Source: Paucilactobacillus oligofermentans DSM 15707 = LMG 22743 | GTDB lineage: Bacteria > Bacillota > Bacilli > Lactobacillales > Lactobacillaceae | Direction: 5' to 3' | Length of the DNA: 63,320 nt | NCBI RefSeq assembly: GCF_001434315.1 | Contig: NZ_AZFE01000001.1 | Span: forward strand, 1 to 63,320 | Part shown: piece after piece, positions 21,072-32,448 of the stretch | Layout of the letters: every line of letters starts with the position of its first letter | How positions within the stretch are numbered: the first letter of the stretch is position 1 | Made by a program: the position numbers and the translations under genes | The notes under the pieces: model-generated | Told to the model about the DNA's origin: nothing | The model's input: the letters and a program-made list of their open reading frames with translations, nothing else | The model's database searches: none

Positions 21072-22442
21072 TTAGCGAGTTAACCCATCTAACACCGTTT
21101 CCAAATGTAACCCGTGACTAGCTTTAATTGCCACTAAATCGTCCTTAGTTACCAACGAAATTAATTCAGCGGTCATTGATGATTTGTCATCCGCTTCAAA
21201 GTAATGTACATGTTCATGATAACTATCTTCCAAAGCATCATATAAAGCTTTCATGTGATGACCCAGTAAGAACACTTCATCAAATTTACTAGTATCAAAC
21301 GAACTAGCTAATTCACGATGAAACTCATTTGAATTTTCACCTAGTTCTAGCATATCGCCTAAAACTACAATTCGTTTTCCATTGGTTTCCGCTTGTGAAA
21401 AGGCATTAAGCACCTCTTTAACTGCAGTTGGATTTGAATTGTAGACATCACTTAAAATTTTCTCACCCGCACGACCATTAATCCATTCCGTCCGGTTTCT
21501 AGTAATATCTGGCGAACTCAAAGCAGCTTTCATTTGCTTAACTGGGACGCGGAGTAGCTTACCCACGCTTAATGCAGCTAATGCATTAGTTACATTATAT
21601 TCACCAATCATTGGCACTTGGAAAGTTACTTCGGGCCATTCATTAACGACAAATTCTAATGAATATGCTGTCGTCGTAACACTAGTAGCATACAAGTTGT
21701 TATTTAATTGCCGACCAAAGTCGATTGATTCTTGTTCAATCTTTTCAGCACGCTCAGTTAATAATGGTTCATCCCCATTAAAGATCAACGTTCCGTCTTC
21801 TTTTAAACCGTTCACGATTTCCATCTTGGCATCCGCAATTTTGTCGCGACTTCCAAAGAATTCAATGTGCGCCTCACCAATCATCGTAATAACGGCAAAA
21901 TCTGGCGTGACTAATTGGCTCAAGTCATCTAATTCGCCAAAATGGTCCATCCCCATTTCAACAACAACGGCTTCCGTATTGGATTCCATATTTAAAAGGG
22001 TTACTGGTACCCCAATATGATTATTAAAATTTTCAAACGTCTTGGTAACGTTCATTTGAGTGCTCAAAATCGAGGCAATCATATCTTTAGTCGTGGTTTT
22101 ACCATTACTACCGGTAACTGCCACCACAATTGGATTTATTTTGTGTAAATAATAGCGACCTAATTCTTGTAAGGCAGTCAATGGATCGTCAACTACTAAC
22201 AATGGTTGATTCTGATTAATAATTTCATGATCACTAGCCCATAAACTTGCCGCAGCGCCATGTTCAAAGGCACTAGCAACGAACTCATGACCATCTTGTT
22301 GACCACTTAGCGGAACAAATAGTGCTCCACCGTCAAGGGCGCGGCTATCAAATGCGACGCTACTAACCTCAACGTCTTGCCAAGCAGTAATATCATTTTT
22401 CACATTAATTGCTTTGGCAATTTCCGCCAATTTCATTTTCAT
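21072..22442 (-). CDS. murF: UDP-MurNAc-tripeptide--D-Ala-D-Ala ligase
   Basis: Adds D-Ala-D-Ala to the UDP-MurNAc tripeptide, the last cytoplasmic step of the precursor. The 456-residue Mur ligase has the ATP-binding motif TGSNGKTTTKDM, the central domain block ENFNNHIGVPVTLL and the C-terminal domain with NSNPTAVKEVL. The start is ATG at 22442 with GGAG 9 nt upstream; an ATG two codons later is equally possible. It lies immediately upstream of cshA, an arrangement common in lactobacilli. Confidence 0.96.
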   Translation of the reverse strand: MKMKLAEIAKAINVKNDITAWQDVEVSSVAFDSRALDGGALFVPLSGQQDGHEFVASAFEHGAAASLWASDHEIINQNQPLLVVDDPLTALQELGRYYLHKINPIVVAVTGSNGKTTTKDMIASILSTQMNVTKTFENFNNHIGVPVTLLNMESNTEAVVVEMGMDHFGELDDLSQLVTPDFAVITMIGEAHIEFFGSRDKIADAKMEIVNGLKEDGTLIFNGDEPLLTERAEKIEQESIDFGRQLNNNLYATSVTTTAYSLEFVVNEWPEVTFQVPMIGEYNVTNALAALSVGKLLRVPVKQMKAALSSPDITRNRTEWINGRAGEKILSDVYNSNPTAVKEVLNAFSQAETNGKRIVVLGDMLELGENSNEFHRELASSFDTSKFDEVFLLGHHMKALYDALEDSYHEHVHYFEADDKSSMTAELISLVTKDDLVAIKASHGLHLETVLDGLTR

Positions 22443-22523
22443 ACTGTGAATCTCCTTTTAGATCTACTCTTTTTCAAGCTACAACCATATCATTATACCA
22501 CCTTTTTACACAAGCCAATGTAA

Positions 22524-22564
22524 CAAAAAAAGCTAACCTGTCGCAAATACGCGCCCGATTAGCT
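22524..22564 (-). terminator. Terminator after htpX
   Basis: Minus strand: outer stem AGCTAA/TTAGCT with a GC-rich inner stem, followed by seven T. Confidence 0.7.
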
Positions 22565-22592
22565 CTAATATTGACTTTAAAAATAACAATAA

Positions 22593-23486
22593 TTACATTT
22601 GTTCTAAGCGTTCAATTCGCTCTTCCATTGGTGGATGCGTCGAAAATAAACTACTCATTGATTTCTTTTTTAACGGATTACTAATATATAAAGCTGCACT
22701 ACTTGGATCAGCTTCTTCCATCGGTGCTGAATCTGAAATTTTTTCTAAGGCTGAAATCAAGCCGCGTGGATTTCTCGTTAGCTCAACTGCCCCGGCATCA
22801 GCTAAATATTCCCGATTTCGTGATAATGCCATTTGCGCTAATGATGCCGCTAGTGGTGCTAAGATCACCACAATTAGTGACAAGACCATTAAAATGATTT
22901 GAACATAGCCGCCACCTTCACGATCATTATCGCGACGACCACCGCCCCACCAAAATGAATGCATCCCAATATTCACTAACATTGAAATTACTGCTGATAA
23001 CGCGAGTGCAATCGTTTGAAGCCGAATATCGTAATTACGAACATGGGTCATTTCATGCGCCATCACCCCTTCTAATTCTTCACGATTTAATTTTTCAAGA
23101 ATTCCAGTGGTTGCAGCAACCGCCGCATGTTCTGGATTATTCCCGGTTGCAAATGCATTCGGACTAGGATCGTCAATAATATAGACTTTAGGCATTGGGA
23201 CATTTGCTACCAAAGCCATATCTTCAACCACGTGCCAAAGTTCTGGTGCTTGATCGACGCTAGTAACTTCGTGGGCATGATTCATTCCCATTACAACTGA
23301 GGTTGATTGCGAAATCATCAGCATCATGTAAATTCCACCAATGACAACTGCCATCAAAATTCCGGCGACATAGCTGTTAAAGAAAACATACCCCACCGCC
23401 GCACCGATTAAAACGACAAGCAAAACAAAGCCAAGCATGACATAGACTGTTCGTCGTTTATTTTGAGCAATTTGTTGATAAAACAT
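22593..23486 (-). CDS. htpX: Membrane zinc metalloprotease HtpX
   Basis: M48-family membrane protease for quality control of membrane proteins. The 297-residue protein has two N-terminal transmembrane helices (about 14-34 and 37-57), the zinc motif HEMTH with the downstream Glu in [12 protein letters not shown], and two further hydrophobic segments (about 155-175 and 195-215). The start is ATG at 23486. It follows lemA with a 25-nt gap; the lemA-htpX pair is common in Gram-positives. Confidence 0.95.
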   Translation of the reverse strand: MFYQQIAQNKRRTVYVMLGFVLLVVLIGAAVGYVFFNSYVAGILMAVVIGGIYMMLMISQSTSVVMGMNHAHEVTSVDQAPELWHVVEDMALVANVPMPKVYIIDDPSPNAFATGNNPEHAAVAATTGILEKLNREELEGVMAHEMTHVRNYDIRLQTIALALSAVISMLVNIGMHSFWWGGGRRDNDREGGGYVQIILMVLSLIVVILAPLAASLAQMALSRNREYLADAGAVELTRNPRGLISALEKISDSAPMEEADPSSAALYISNPLKKKSMSSLFSTHPPMEERIERLEQM

Positions 23487-23511
23487 CTAGTTTCTCTCCA
23501 ATACTAATAAA

Positions 23512-24069
23512 TTAGAATGATACTTTCACATTTTCCTTTTCTGTTTCAGGAACTTGTAAATATTCTACTTGTGTAAAGTGGTGAATTCCAGCTACAATAT
23601 TACTTGGAAATGATTGAATTTTAGTGTTTAAATTTGCGGCAGTTGAATTAAACAACTGGCGTGAATATGCAATCTTGTTTTCCGTATTTGAAAGTTCTTC
23701 CATTAATTTGGCATATTGTGTGCTGGCCTTCAAATCTGGATAACTTTCAGACAAGGCAAAAATTGATTTTAATGAATTCGTTAATTGATCAGAAACTTCC
23801 ATTGCTTGTTGGTGATCACCGGCAGGAACTTGCATCATTTGGCTTCTTAATTCCACCACTTTTTCAAGTGTTGATGATTCATACTTGCCGTATCCCTTCA
23901 CCGTTTCAACTAAGTTAGGAATTAAATCATTACGTCGTTTCAACTGTACGTCAATTTGGCTCCATGATTCCTGTGAATGAACTCGCGCACTTACTAAACC
24001 GTTATAAACTCCGGCATAAATCGCAATTAATAATACGATTACAATAACTACAATAATAATTGTTAGCAT
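23512..24069 (-). CDS. lemA: LemA family protein
   Basis: A 185-residue protein with one N-terminal transmembrane helix (about 2-22) and a helical outer or cytosolic domain ([35 protein letters not shown]), the LemA signature. The biochemical role is unknown. It is regularly paired with htpX and may present or scaffold substrates. It is the first gene of the pair, with its promoter in the divergent gap before the phosphatase gene. Confidence 0.92.
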   Translation of the reverse strand: MLTIIIVVIVIVLLIAIYAGVYNGLVSARVHSQESWSQIDVQLKRRNDLIPNLVETVKGYGKYESSTLEKVVELRSQMMQVPAGDHQQAMEVSDQLTNSLKSIFALSESYPDLKASTQYAKLMEELSNTENKIAYSRQLFNSTAANLNTKIQSFPSNIVAGIHHFTQVEYLQVPETEKENVKVSF

Positions 24070-24177
24070 AATATTTCCCCCTTAAAGTATGTTGCGTATA
24101 ATAAAAGGATAACGTACTTCACTAATTGTTTAAAGGAATTTGAATAAACTTAATCAGATTTGAAAGGATTGATCATC

Positions 24178-24636
24178 ATGAAAAACGTTTTATTTGTTTG
24201 TTTAGGTAATATTTGTCGCTCCCCCATGGCCGAGGCCATGTTTCGGAAAATGGTTACAGACGCCGGTTTATCATCTGAGTTCCACTTAGACTCTGCTGGC
24301 ACTAGTAGCGAGGAAACAGGTAATCCACCTCATCCAGGGACTCGTGAAATTTTAGCTAAATATCATATTCCAGCAACTGGATTGGTGGCTCGCCAAATCA
24401 CCCAAGCTGATTTCATTAATGCAGACTACATCATCTGCATGGATAGTATGAATTATAAAAACCTATTACGATTGGCCGGACCGGAATATCAAGCCAAAGT
24501 CCATCCCGTGTTTGAATTAATCCCTGGAAAAGAAATGCGTGATATACCTGATCCTTGGTATACCCATCGTTTTCAAGATACCTATGATAGTCTTGCCCTT
24601 GCTTTACCAACCTGGTTTAACTATTTAACTAAATAA
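24178..24636 (+). CDS. Low-molecular-weight protein-tyrosine phosphatase
   Basis: Dephosphorylates phosphotyrosine proteins. The 152-residue protein carries the P-loop CLGNICRS near residue 8 (C-X5-R) and the general-acid motif DPWY near residue 125. The start is taken at 24178 (MKNVLFVCLG), because GAAAGGA lies about 8 nt upstream; an in-frame ATG six codons earlier is less likely. No tyrosine kinase gene is adjacent, so the substrate is unknown. Confidence 0.93.
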   Translation: MKNVLFVCLGNICRSPMAEAMFRKMVTDAGLSSEFHLDSAGTSSEETGNPPHPGTREILAKYHIPATGLVARQITQADFINADYIICMDSMNYKNLLRLAGPEYQAKVHPVFELIPGKEMRDIPDPWYTHRFQDTYDSLALALPTWFNYLTK

Positions 24637-24667
24637 GAGACTAGTCATTTTTTGACTAGTCTCTTTT
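24635..24667. terminator. Bidirectional terminator, phosphatase gene / srtA
   Basis: A 13-bp perfect stem (AAGAGACTAGTCA with its complement) and a six-T loop. T/A runs on both sides serve the convergent genes. Confidence 0.9.
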
Positions 24668-24669
24668 GT

Positions 24670-25377
24670 TTACTTGTTTTTAAATGATTTTGCAAAATTA
24701 TTTTGGACTGATTTAGGCGCTTCCTTATACGCCATTTTTTTGACTAGCTTGCCGCGCACCATTAAGCGACCCTCACCGGTGGCATCACATGTTACTAAGG
24801 TAATAATATTTTGACCCGGTGTATTTTCTACCACGTCAACTCTAGTCGCGGCGATATACGTTTTTTCAGTTGTTTTATACTCATAAACTTTTTTCAAATC
24901 GGTTAAATAAATTTTTTGACCAACTTTACTTTTCCAATATAATGGACTAAATAAGATTTTATGACTGTTCATATGATGACCGGCTAACGGATAATTTCCC
25001 TGACCCATTTTTTGATCATCCCGCATCGTGCCAGCTGCCAACGCTAAGGTATAATTATCAACCCCTTTCGCAATCGGTAAATTCATTTTAATTGCTGGAA
25101 TCGAAATTGCGCCAACCACATGTAACGCATTTTTTTTCGCCCGCGCTTTAGCAATCATTTGTAAATCTAACGACTTAACCTTTTTAAAATTAAAATTGCC
25201 AGATTTTTTTGTGTTACTATTAATCTTTGTCTGTGAAATTTCCGGATGATAACTACCAACCAAATAATCTTTAATTTGTTGATTAAAAATTAGTGATAGT
25301 GAGATAATTAGTAGTAATAAAAAGATCGTTAAACTCACCCAATGTTTCCAACTATGCCTTTTTTTGTTTTTCATCAA
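24670..25377 (-). CDS. srtA: Class A sortase
   Basis: Membrane transpeptidase that cleaves LPxT-type motifs and links surface proteins to peptidoglycan. The 235-residue protein has an N-terminal membrane anchor (about 13-32) and a sortase barrel with the catalytic His134 in LAGHH, Cys197 in TLVTC and Arg204. All three catalytic residues are present. It is the likely processor of the LPQTS protein encoded at 41645-43465. It is a single gene with a divergent MFS gene upstream. Confidence 0.94.
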   Translation of the reverse strand: MMKNKKRHSWKHWVSLTIFLLLLIISLSLIFNQQIKDYLVGSYHPEISQTKINSNTKKSGNFNFKKVKSLDLQMIAKARAKKNALHVVGAISIPAIKMNLPIAKGVDNYTLALAAGTMRDDQKMGQGNYPLAGHHMNSHKILFSPLYWKSKVGQKIYLTDLKKVYEYKTTEKTYIAATRVDVVENTPGQNIITLVTCDATGEGRLMVRGKLVKKMAYKEAPKSVQNNFAKSFKNK

Positions 25378-25489
25378 ATCCCCCTAGACTCACACAACCC
25401 CATTTAACAGCTAAAAAAGCTATTTGCATGAATATTATCGCTGACAAAATTATACATTATTTTTAAAAAAAAGAAAGAAGAAAGTACGT

Positions 25490-26707
25490 ATGAAAAAACT
25501 ATTACACTTAAATAAACTTGAAGATTGGGAAAAGAATTTATACGTCCTGTGGGTCAGCGTCTTCGTTACCGGCTTGGCCTTTTCAGAAATCATGCCCTTC
25601 ATGTCATTATATGTAGATACGCTAGGCGATTTTTCTAAAAGTCAGTTAAATTTATATTCAGGTGCTGTTTTTGCCATTACATACTTAATCACTGCTATCA
25701 TTTCGCCATTCTGGGGGAAATTATCTGATACCCACGGGCGTAAAATTATGATCCTCCGCGCTTCATTAGGGATGGCCATTGTCATTGGACTGATGTCTTG
25801 CGTCACTAATGTCTGGCAATTATTCGCTTTGCGGTTTATTCAAGGAATTTTTGGTGGCTACGTTAGTAACGCCAACGCGATTATTGCTACTACCGCGCCA
25901 CGTGAAAAAAGTGGTCGTGCCCTCGGAACCTTAATGGCTGGTTTAACCGGTGGCTCACTACTAGGACCTCTATTAGGTGGGGCGTTAGCTTCAATGTTCA
26001 GCTATCGAATGACCTTCTTAATCACCGGTCTCTTATTGTTTATCGTCTTTATTTTTAGTTGGTTATTCGTTACTGAAAATAATTTCAAGCCTACTACGGC
26101 CAAAAAATTGCAAAAGGCCTCTGGTGTCATTTCCGTCTTAAAAAATCCACAAATGATTTTCGGTATGTTTATCACCACCCTCATCATCCAAGCTTCTAAT
26201 AACTCAATCACACCCATCATCTCGTTGTATGTCCGCGAATTAATGCATAACACCGGTAACGTCACGTTAGTCAGTGGTGTGATTGCGGCTGTACCAGGTT
26301 TAGCAACCATGATAGTCGCCCCACGGTTTGGTGAATTGGGCGATCGAATTGGAACTGAACGGGTTTTAACCATTGGTTTTGTATTGGCAATTTGTTTCTT
26401 TATTCCCACTGCCTTTGTAACAAATATTTGGCAACTCGGAATTCTGCGATTTTTAATTGGAATTTCTAACGCTACCATGATTCCACAAGTTCAAACCTTA
26501 TTAACCAAAAACACCCCACCTGAAGTTACTGGCCGAATTTTTAGCTGGAATCAAAGCTTTCAATCATTTGGAAATGTGATTGGGCCACTGCTTGGTGCCT
26601 TTATTTCTGGAATTTTCAATTATAGTGCGGTCTTTATCTCAACTGCCATTTTAGTTGCCATTAACTTTGTTTTATTCCGAATCAATGTTGTTAATGCTAA
26701 CAAATAA
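25490..26707 (+). CDS. MFS drug/metabolite exporter (DHA1-like)
   Basis: A 405-residue, 12-helix major facilitator. The motif between helices 2 and 3 (GKLSDTHGRKIMI) and the antiporter motif in helix 5 (GLTGGSLLGPLLGG) place it with 12-TM proton-coupled drug exporters. The substrate cannot be read from sequence. The start is ATG at 25490 with a weak AG-rich Shine-Dalgarno (AAGAAGAAAG). It is monocistronic. Confidence 0.88.
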   Translation: MKKLLHLNKLEDWEKNLYVLWVSVFVTGLAFSEIMPFMSLYVDTLGDFSKSQLNLYSGAVFAITYLITAIISPFWGKLSDTHGRKIMILRASLGMAIVIGLMSCVTNVWQLFALRFIQGIFGGYVSNANAIIATTAPREKSGRALGTLMAGLTGGSLLGPLLGGALASMFSYRMTFLITGLLLFIVFIFSWLFVTENNFKPTTAKKLQKASGVISVLKNPQMIFGMFITTLIIQASNNSITPIISLYVRELMHNTGNVTLVSGVIAAVPGLATMIVAPRFGELGDRIGTERVLTIGFVLAICFFIPTAFVTNIWQLGILRFLIGISNATMIPQVQTLLTKNTPPEVTGRIFSWNQSFQSFGNVIGPLLGAFISGIFNYSAVFISTAILVAINFVLFRINVVNANK

Positions 26708-26739
26708 AAAAACACATACCCGCAGGTATGTGTTTTTTT
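26706..26739. terminator. Bidirectional terminator, MFS gene / rpmE2
   Basis: A 13-bp perfect stem (26708-26720 with 26725-26737), loop CGCA, T/A-rich flanks. It serves the convergent MFS and L31 genes. Confidence 0.9.
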
Positions 26740-26747
26740 GATGGAAA

Positions 26748-26993
26748 TTATTTGATACCATATTTCTTGTTGAAACGATCGACTGCACCATCTGCTTGAG
26801 TAAACTTTTGCTTACCTGTGTAGAATGGATGTGAATCTGATGTGATTTCAACACGGATCAATGGATATTCGTTACCATCTTCCCACTTAACAGTGTCTTT
26901 AGAAGTTACTGTTGAGCCAGAAATGAACTTGAAACCAGTTGATGAATCTTCGAATACAACTGGATGGTAATCTGGATGAATGTCTTTTTTCAT
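26748..26993 (-). CDS. rpmE2: 50S ribosomal protein L31, type B
   Basis: Large-subunit ribosomal protein. The 81-residue protein ([18 protein letters not shown]) lacks the CxxC zinc ligands of type A L31, so it is the zinc-independent form. In many bacteria that form is Zur-regulated and used when zinc is scarce, but no Zur box is visible here. The start at 26993 is supported by AAAGGAG upstream. It lies downstream of murA. Confidence 0.95.
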   Translation of the reverse strand: MKKDIHPDYHPVVFEDSSTGFKFISGSTVTSKDTVKWEDGNEYPLIRVEITSDSHPFYTGKQKFTQADGAVDRFNKKYGIK

Positions 26994-27104
26994 GTTATTA
27001 CGCTCCTTTTGCCATGAGTCATTGACTGAAACATAGTTTAATTTATATCTAACTTTCAAATAATACCATGGATCATAATTTTTGACAACCTATGATTCGT
27101 TAAC

Positions 27105-28388
27105 TTACGATTCAACAACTTCAGCACCAGCTTCATCAACGATGCGAACGTTAGCATTCAAGCGGTTTAGCTTCCAAACAATTCGATCATAGCCACGTAA
27201 AATATTATCGGCATTGGTAATTTTAGTCGTTCCTTCAGCCATCAAACCAGTAATCATCAATGATGCACCAGCACGAATTTCGCCCGCTTCTACGGTCGTT
27301 CCATGTAATGATTCTGAATGATCAACTAAAATCAAACCATTTTCGGTCGAAATACCCATGCCCATTTTTTGTAATTCTGGGACATGTTTGATTCGTTGTG
27401 AATAAATTGTATCGGTAATGACACTCACACCTTGAGCCATTGACAATAATGGGGTCAACGGCTGTTGTAAATCAGTTGCAAAGCCAGGAAATGGCAAGGT
27501 TTTAATCTTAATTGGTTTTAGATTTTCACTTCGTAATACTCGAATGCTATCTTCACCAATTTCAAGATTAACGCCCATTTCAAGTAATTTACTAGTAAAT
27601 GATTCCAAATGTTCTGGAATAATATTATGAATCACAATATTATCACCGACCGCAGCGGCAAGCGAAAGATAAGTTCCCGCTTCAATTCGATCTGGAATAA
27701 TTGTATGAACGTTAGTTGACCGTAATGAGTCAACCCCTTCAATTCTGATTACATCAGTTCCGGCACCACGAATTTTCGCACCCATGTTATTCAAGAACGT
27801 CGTTAAATCAGTAATTTCTGGTTCACGCGCAGCATTTTCAATCACCGTTGTTCCTTCCGCTCTTACGGCAGCTAAAACAGTATTAATCGTAGCTCCAACT
27901 GAAACCACATCCATAAAGATTGTGGTTCCCTTTAAACCATTGGGTGCACTAATATGAACGGTTCCGTTATCTTCAAGCACTTGCGCACCTAGCGCTTCAA
28001 ACGCTTTAATGTGCTGATCAATTGGTCGTGGACCAATATTATCCCCACCTGGGAACGTCAAAACAGCCCGATGGAAACGGCCTAGTAATGCGCCCATAAA
28101 GTAATAAGAAGCTCGTAAACTTTTAATTGCTTTACTTGGTAGTTCGCTCTCAATAATTTGGGTTGGATCAATCGTTAGATTGCCATGTTTAAATGATGAG
28201 GTAACGTTCATCGATTCAAGAATGATCATCAGGTTATGAACATCCAAAATATCTGGTACCGTATCAAATTGGACTGGTGTATCCGCTAAAATTGCAGCCG
28301 GAATAAGCGCCACTGTACTATTTTTAGCCCCGCCAATCGTGATTTCTCCCGAAAGTCGGTTCCCTCCCTGTATAATCATACTTTTCAT
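27105..28388 (-). CDS. murA: UDP-GlcNAc 1-carboxyvinyltransferase (MurA) with Asp in place of catalytic Cys
   Basis: First committed step of peptidoglycan synthesis: transfers enolpyruvate from PEP to UDP-GlcNAc. The 427-residue protein has the inside-out alpha/beta-barrel family features (IGGAKNSTVALIPA, GPRPIDQHIKAFEALGA). The flexible active-site loop normally reads GGCxxGxRP; here it reads GGDNIGPRP, so residue 116 is Asp (codon at 28041-28043). Cys-to-Asp at this position keeps activity and gives fosfomycin resistance in E. coli, and is natural in mycobacteria and Chlamydia. The loop resembles the MurA2/MurZ type, so a second paralogue may exist elsewhere. The start is ATG at 28388 with GAGG 9 nt upstream. 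Confidence 0.95.
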   Translation of the reverse strand: MKSMIIQGGNRLSGEITIGGAKNSTVALIPAAILADTPVQFDTVPDILDVHNLMIILESMNVTSSFKHGNLTIDPTQIIESELPSKAIKSLRASYYFMGALLGRFHRAVLTFPGGDNIGPRPIDQHIKAFEALGAQVLEDNGTVHISAPNGLKGTTIFMDVVSVGATINTVLAAVRAEGTTVIENAAREPEITDLTTFLNNMGAKIRGAGTDVIRIEGVDSLRSTNVHTIIPDRIEAGTYLSLAAAVGDNIVIHNIIPEHLESFTSKLLEMGVNLEIGEDSIRVLRSENLKPIKIKTLPFPGFATDLQQPLTPLLSMAQGVSVITDTIYSQRIKHVPELQKMGMGISTENGLILVDHSESLHGTTVEAGEIRAGASLMITGLMAEGTTKITNADNILRGYDRIVWKLNRLNANVRIVDEAGAEVVES

Positions 28389-28439
28389 CGAAAAATTCCT
28401 CACTCTAATTTATAATTCTGTTTAAAACAACCAATTGTA

Positions 28440-28468
28440 ATCATAAAGAAATATTACTGAAATTACAA
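28440..28468 (-). promoter_or_regulatory. murA promoter
   Basis: Minus strand: -35 TTGTAA (28463-28468), 17-nt spacer, -10 TATGAT (28440-28445). Confidence 0.6.
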
Positions 28469-28577
28469 TACCTTTACGGCACATAATATGTTAAGTTTTT
28501 TAAAATTTTGGGAAAGATGATCACTTACTCAAAATGTCTAGATAATTTACCAGTCAATTTAATAATCAAATCAATAT

Positions 28578-28607
28578 AAAAAGAGAATGAGGTAACCTCA
28601 ATCTCTC
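28578..28607 (-). terminator. Terminator after pyrG
   Basis: Minus strand: stem AGAGATTGAGG with CCTCATTCTCT (one mismatch), short loop, five T. Confidence 0.85.
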
Positions 28608-28623
28608 ATTAATTTAGCTTGAT

Positions 28624-30444
<1,821 letters not shown>

Positions 30445-30448
30445 TCAA

Positions 30449-31033
30449 TTATTTATGATCGGCTTCGTCATCTTCACTATCATCGAAATCATCGTCGTCA
30501 TCATCAGATAGTTCAGCTAATTGTCCTTCAATCCCATCATCTGGAATTGAAGCATCGTCGTCAACGTTTTCTGTATCATCGTCGTCATCGAAATCATCTG
30601 CACTATCATCATCGTCATCGTCGTCAGCACTCAAATCCTGATCTTCAGGATCATCGTCATCATAATCGATAACATCGTCGTCGTCACCAGCGTCGACAAG
30701 GAACGCATTAACCTTCTTGCGCTTCTTGCGTTTTGGTTGACCGTCTTCTTCTTCATGAATGGTTGCTTCATCAATAGATTCAAATGGGTACCACGCACGT
30801 AGTCCCCATGTATTGTCACCAAGGGAAATAAAACTACCGTCAACATTTAAGTCCGTGTAGAATTGAGATAATCGTTCACGGACTTCCTCATCACTCTTAC
30901 CTAAATATTTTTGAACTTCATTTGCAAGATCAACAAATGCCATTGCGTCGCCATGATTTGCTAAAATGGCGTGCGCAACCTCAATCATTGAAAGTTCTGA
31001 TCTGTCTTGGCCTTCAAATGCTTTTAATTCCAA
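30449..31033 (-). CDS. rpoE: DNA-directed RNA polymerase delta subunit
   Basis: Gram-positive-specific RNA polymerase subunit that lowers non-specific DNA binding and speeds recycling. The protein (about 194 residues) has an N-terminal winged HARE-HTH domain (about residues 1-90) and a long acidic tail of Asp/Glu runs (DDDDDD stretches) that mimics nucleic acid. The start is probably the TTG at 31033 ([11 protein letters not shown]), the residue order expected of the family; an ATG a few codons upstream is possible. It lies upstream of pyrG with that gene's own promoter between them. Confidence 0.92.
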   Translation of the reverse strand: MELKAFEGQDRSELSMIEVAHAILANHGDAMAFVDLANEVQKYLGKSDEEVRERLSQFYTDLNVDGSFISLGDNTWGLRAWYPFESIDEATIHEEEDGQPKRKKRKKVNAFLVDAGDDDDVIDYDDDDPEDQDLSADDDDDDDSADDFDDDDDTENVDDDASIPDDGIEGQLAELSDDDDDDFDDSEDDEADHK

Positions 31034-31078
31034 ACTGGTGCACATCCCTTCGAAAAGTCTAAACTACATAATACAATG

Positions 31079-31516
31079 TTAATTAAAAAATTGCAATCTT
31101 ATTTGGTACTTACCTATTACATTATCCACTGATTTAAGTTCATAATCAACCCAAAGCTCACCATTATTTTCATTCTCATTCAAATTTAAAACCATTTTTT
31201 TCGTCACAACGGATAAATTCATCATGCCATAGGCACTTTGGTAATGTGTTGCGATCGATTTTCCAAGTTGAAACTCGAAGCGAGCCCGATTGTCACTATG
31301 CCGGGTCAACACTACCGATTGATCCATAAATTTGAACGTCACTGGGGTTTCAATGCCATCTTGAATTTCCGTATAGCGCAAATAATAAGCGCCACCCATT
31401 TGAATAAATTGACCTGGTTCTGAAAATTCAAATTCTTCACGACCTTCTGGCTGGATAATCGTTGTTTTTAATTTTACTTGTACATTATTTTTTTGTTTGA
31501 TTTTGTTCACCCTCAT
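31079..31516 (-). CDS. DUF1934 (YwiB-like) beta-barrel protein
   Basis: A 145-residue protein of the DUF1934/YwiB family, small calycin-like barrel proteins of unknown function (VKLKTTIIQPEGREEFEFSEPG, YYLRYTEIQDGIETPVTFKF, GELWVDYEL). The ATG at 31516 has no Shine-Dalgarno, whereas a good GAGG lies 9 nt before an in-frame ATC at 31501, so the real start is uncertain. It lies just upstream of rpoE and is probably co-transcribed. I assign no function. Confidence 0.8.
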   Translation of the reverse strand: MRVNKIKQKNNVQVKLKTTIIQPEGREEFEFSEPGQFIQMGGAYYLRYTEIQDGIETPVTFKFMDQSVVLTRHSDNRARFEFQLGKSIATHYQSAYGMMNLSVVTKKMVLNLNENENNGELWVDYELKSVDNVIGKYQIRLQFFN

Positions 31517-31645
31517 TTTTAATTCAATTAATTATATCTAAATTAAACGACAAATCAAACTGTTACACGTGATGTTGCTGTTTTTAATTAATTATTTAGG
31601 TATAATAGTAGATAAATACGGTTACATTTTAAAAAGAGGCTTCCA

Positions 31646-32446
31646 ATGAAACTCGATAATCACTTTAATTCTATTTCAATCCTTGATCAACAACTTGCTC
31701 CATCCAACAATCTTGATGCATTTGCCTATACTAATACCTTGTTAGCTAAGCTTTCAAATACACCATTTTTGCACTTTTGGACGCTGGAAGATACTTTAAT
31801 TTTAGGTATGACTGATCAACGACTACCACATATTAACGATGCGTTAACTTTACTCGCGAACAATCATTTACACTATTTTGTTCGTAATTCGGGGGGCTTA
31901 TCAGTGATCAGTGACGAGGGAATTTTGAATATTTCATTATTTATTCCCATTAGTTTACCCCTCACAGTTGATGAAGCTTATGCAGAAATGGCACAACTAA
32001 TCCAAACTGCTTTTCCAGAATTATCGATTATGACTGGCGAAATTGTACATTCATACTGTCCTGGTAAATTCGACTTAAGTGTTAACGGTCAAAAAATTGG
32101 TGGGATTTCTCAACGCCGTAATAAAAATGGCACTGTAATCATGTTGTACCTCAGTATCAATGGCAATCAAACCAAACGTGGTCAAACAGTTGCCGAATTT
32201 TACAGTGCTGGTCTTCAAGATAACGATAACAACTGGAATTTTCCTGATGTTTGGCCTGACTCCATGATTAATCTTGATACCTTAATTCCCCAGCTTTCAG
32301 TTGGTGAAACCAAGCAGCGCATTTTAAACGTTTTCGCTTCATACCAACGCTCTTTATATTCAGAAGATATAGCGTTTAATACTGAATTAACCCTTCAGCG
32401 CGAATCAATGCGCAAGCGACAAACTAAACTAGAAAGCAGGCGTTAA
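31646..32446 (+). CDS. lipL: Octanoyl/lipoyl transferase, LipL-like (biotin/lipoate ligase fold)
   Basis: A 266-residue protein of the BPL/LplA/LipB superfamily. It keeps RNSGGLSVISDEGILNISL and the block SYCPGKFDLSVNGQKIGGISQRR, whose Cys aligns with the catalytic Cys of Bacillus LipL/LipM amidotransferases that move octanoyl or lipoyl groups from GcvH to E2 subunits. The downstream neighbour is a ywfO homologue, as with Bacillus ywfL (lipL). Assignment as LipL rather than a lipoate ligase is an inference from Cys and synteny. The start is ATG at 31646. Confidence 0.8.
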   Translation: MKLDNHFNSISILDQQLAPSNNLDAFAYTNTLLAKLSNTPFLHFWTLEDTLILGMTDQRLPHINDALTLLANNHLHYFVRNSGGLSVISDEGILNISLFIPISLPLTVDEAYAEMAQLIQTAFPELSIMTGEIVHSYCPGKFDLSVNGQKIGGISQRRNKNGTVIMLYLSINGNQTKRGQTVAEFYSAGLQDNDNNWNFPDVWPDSMINLDTLIPQLSVGETKQRILNVFASYQRSLYSEDIAFNTELTLQRESMRKRQTKLESRR

Positions 32447-32448
32447 TT

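Noticed and set aside
28389-28577. A possible riboswitch in the gap before murA
   Set aside because: Only an ordinary promoter is visible; no hairpin with a T-run lies between promoter and gene.
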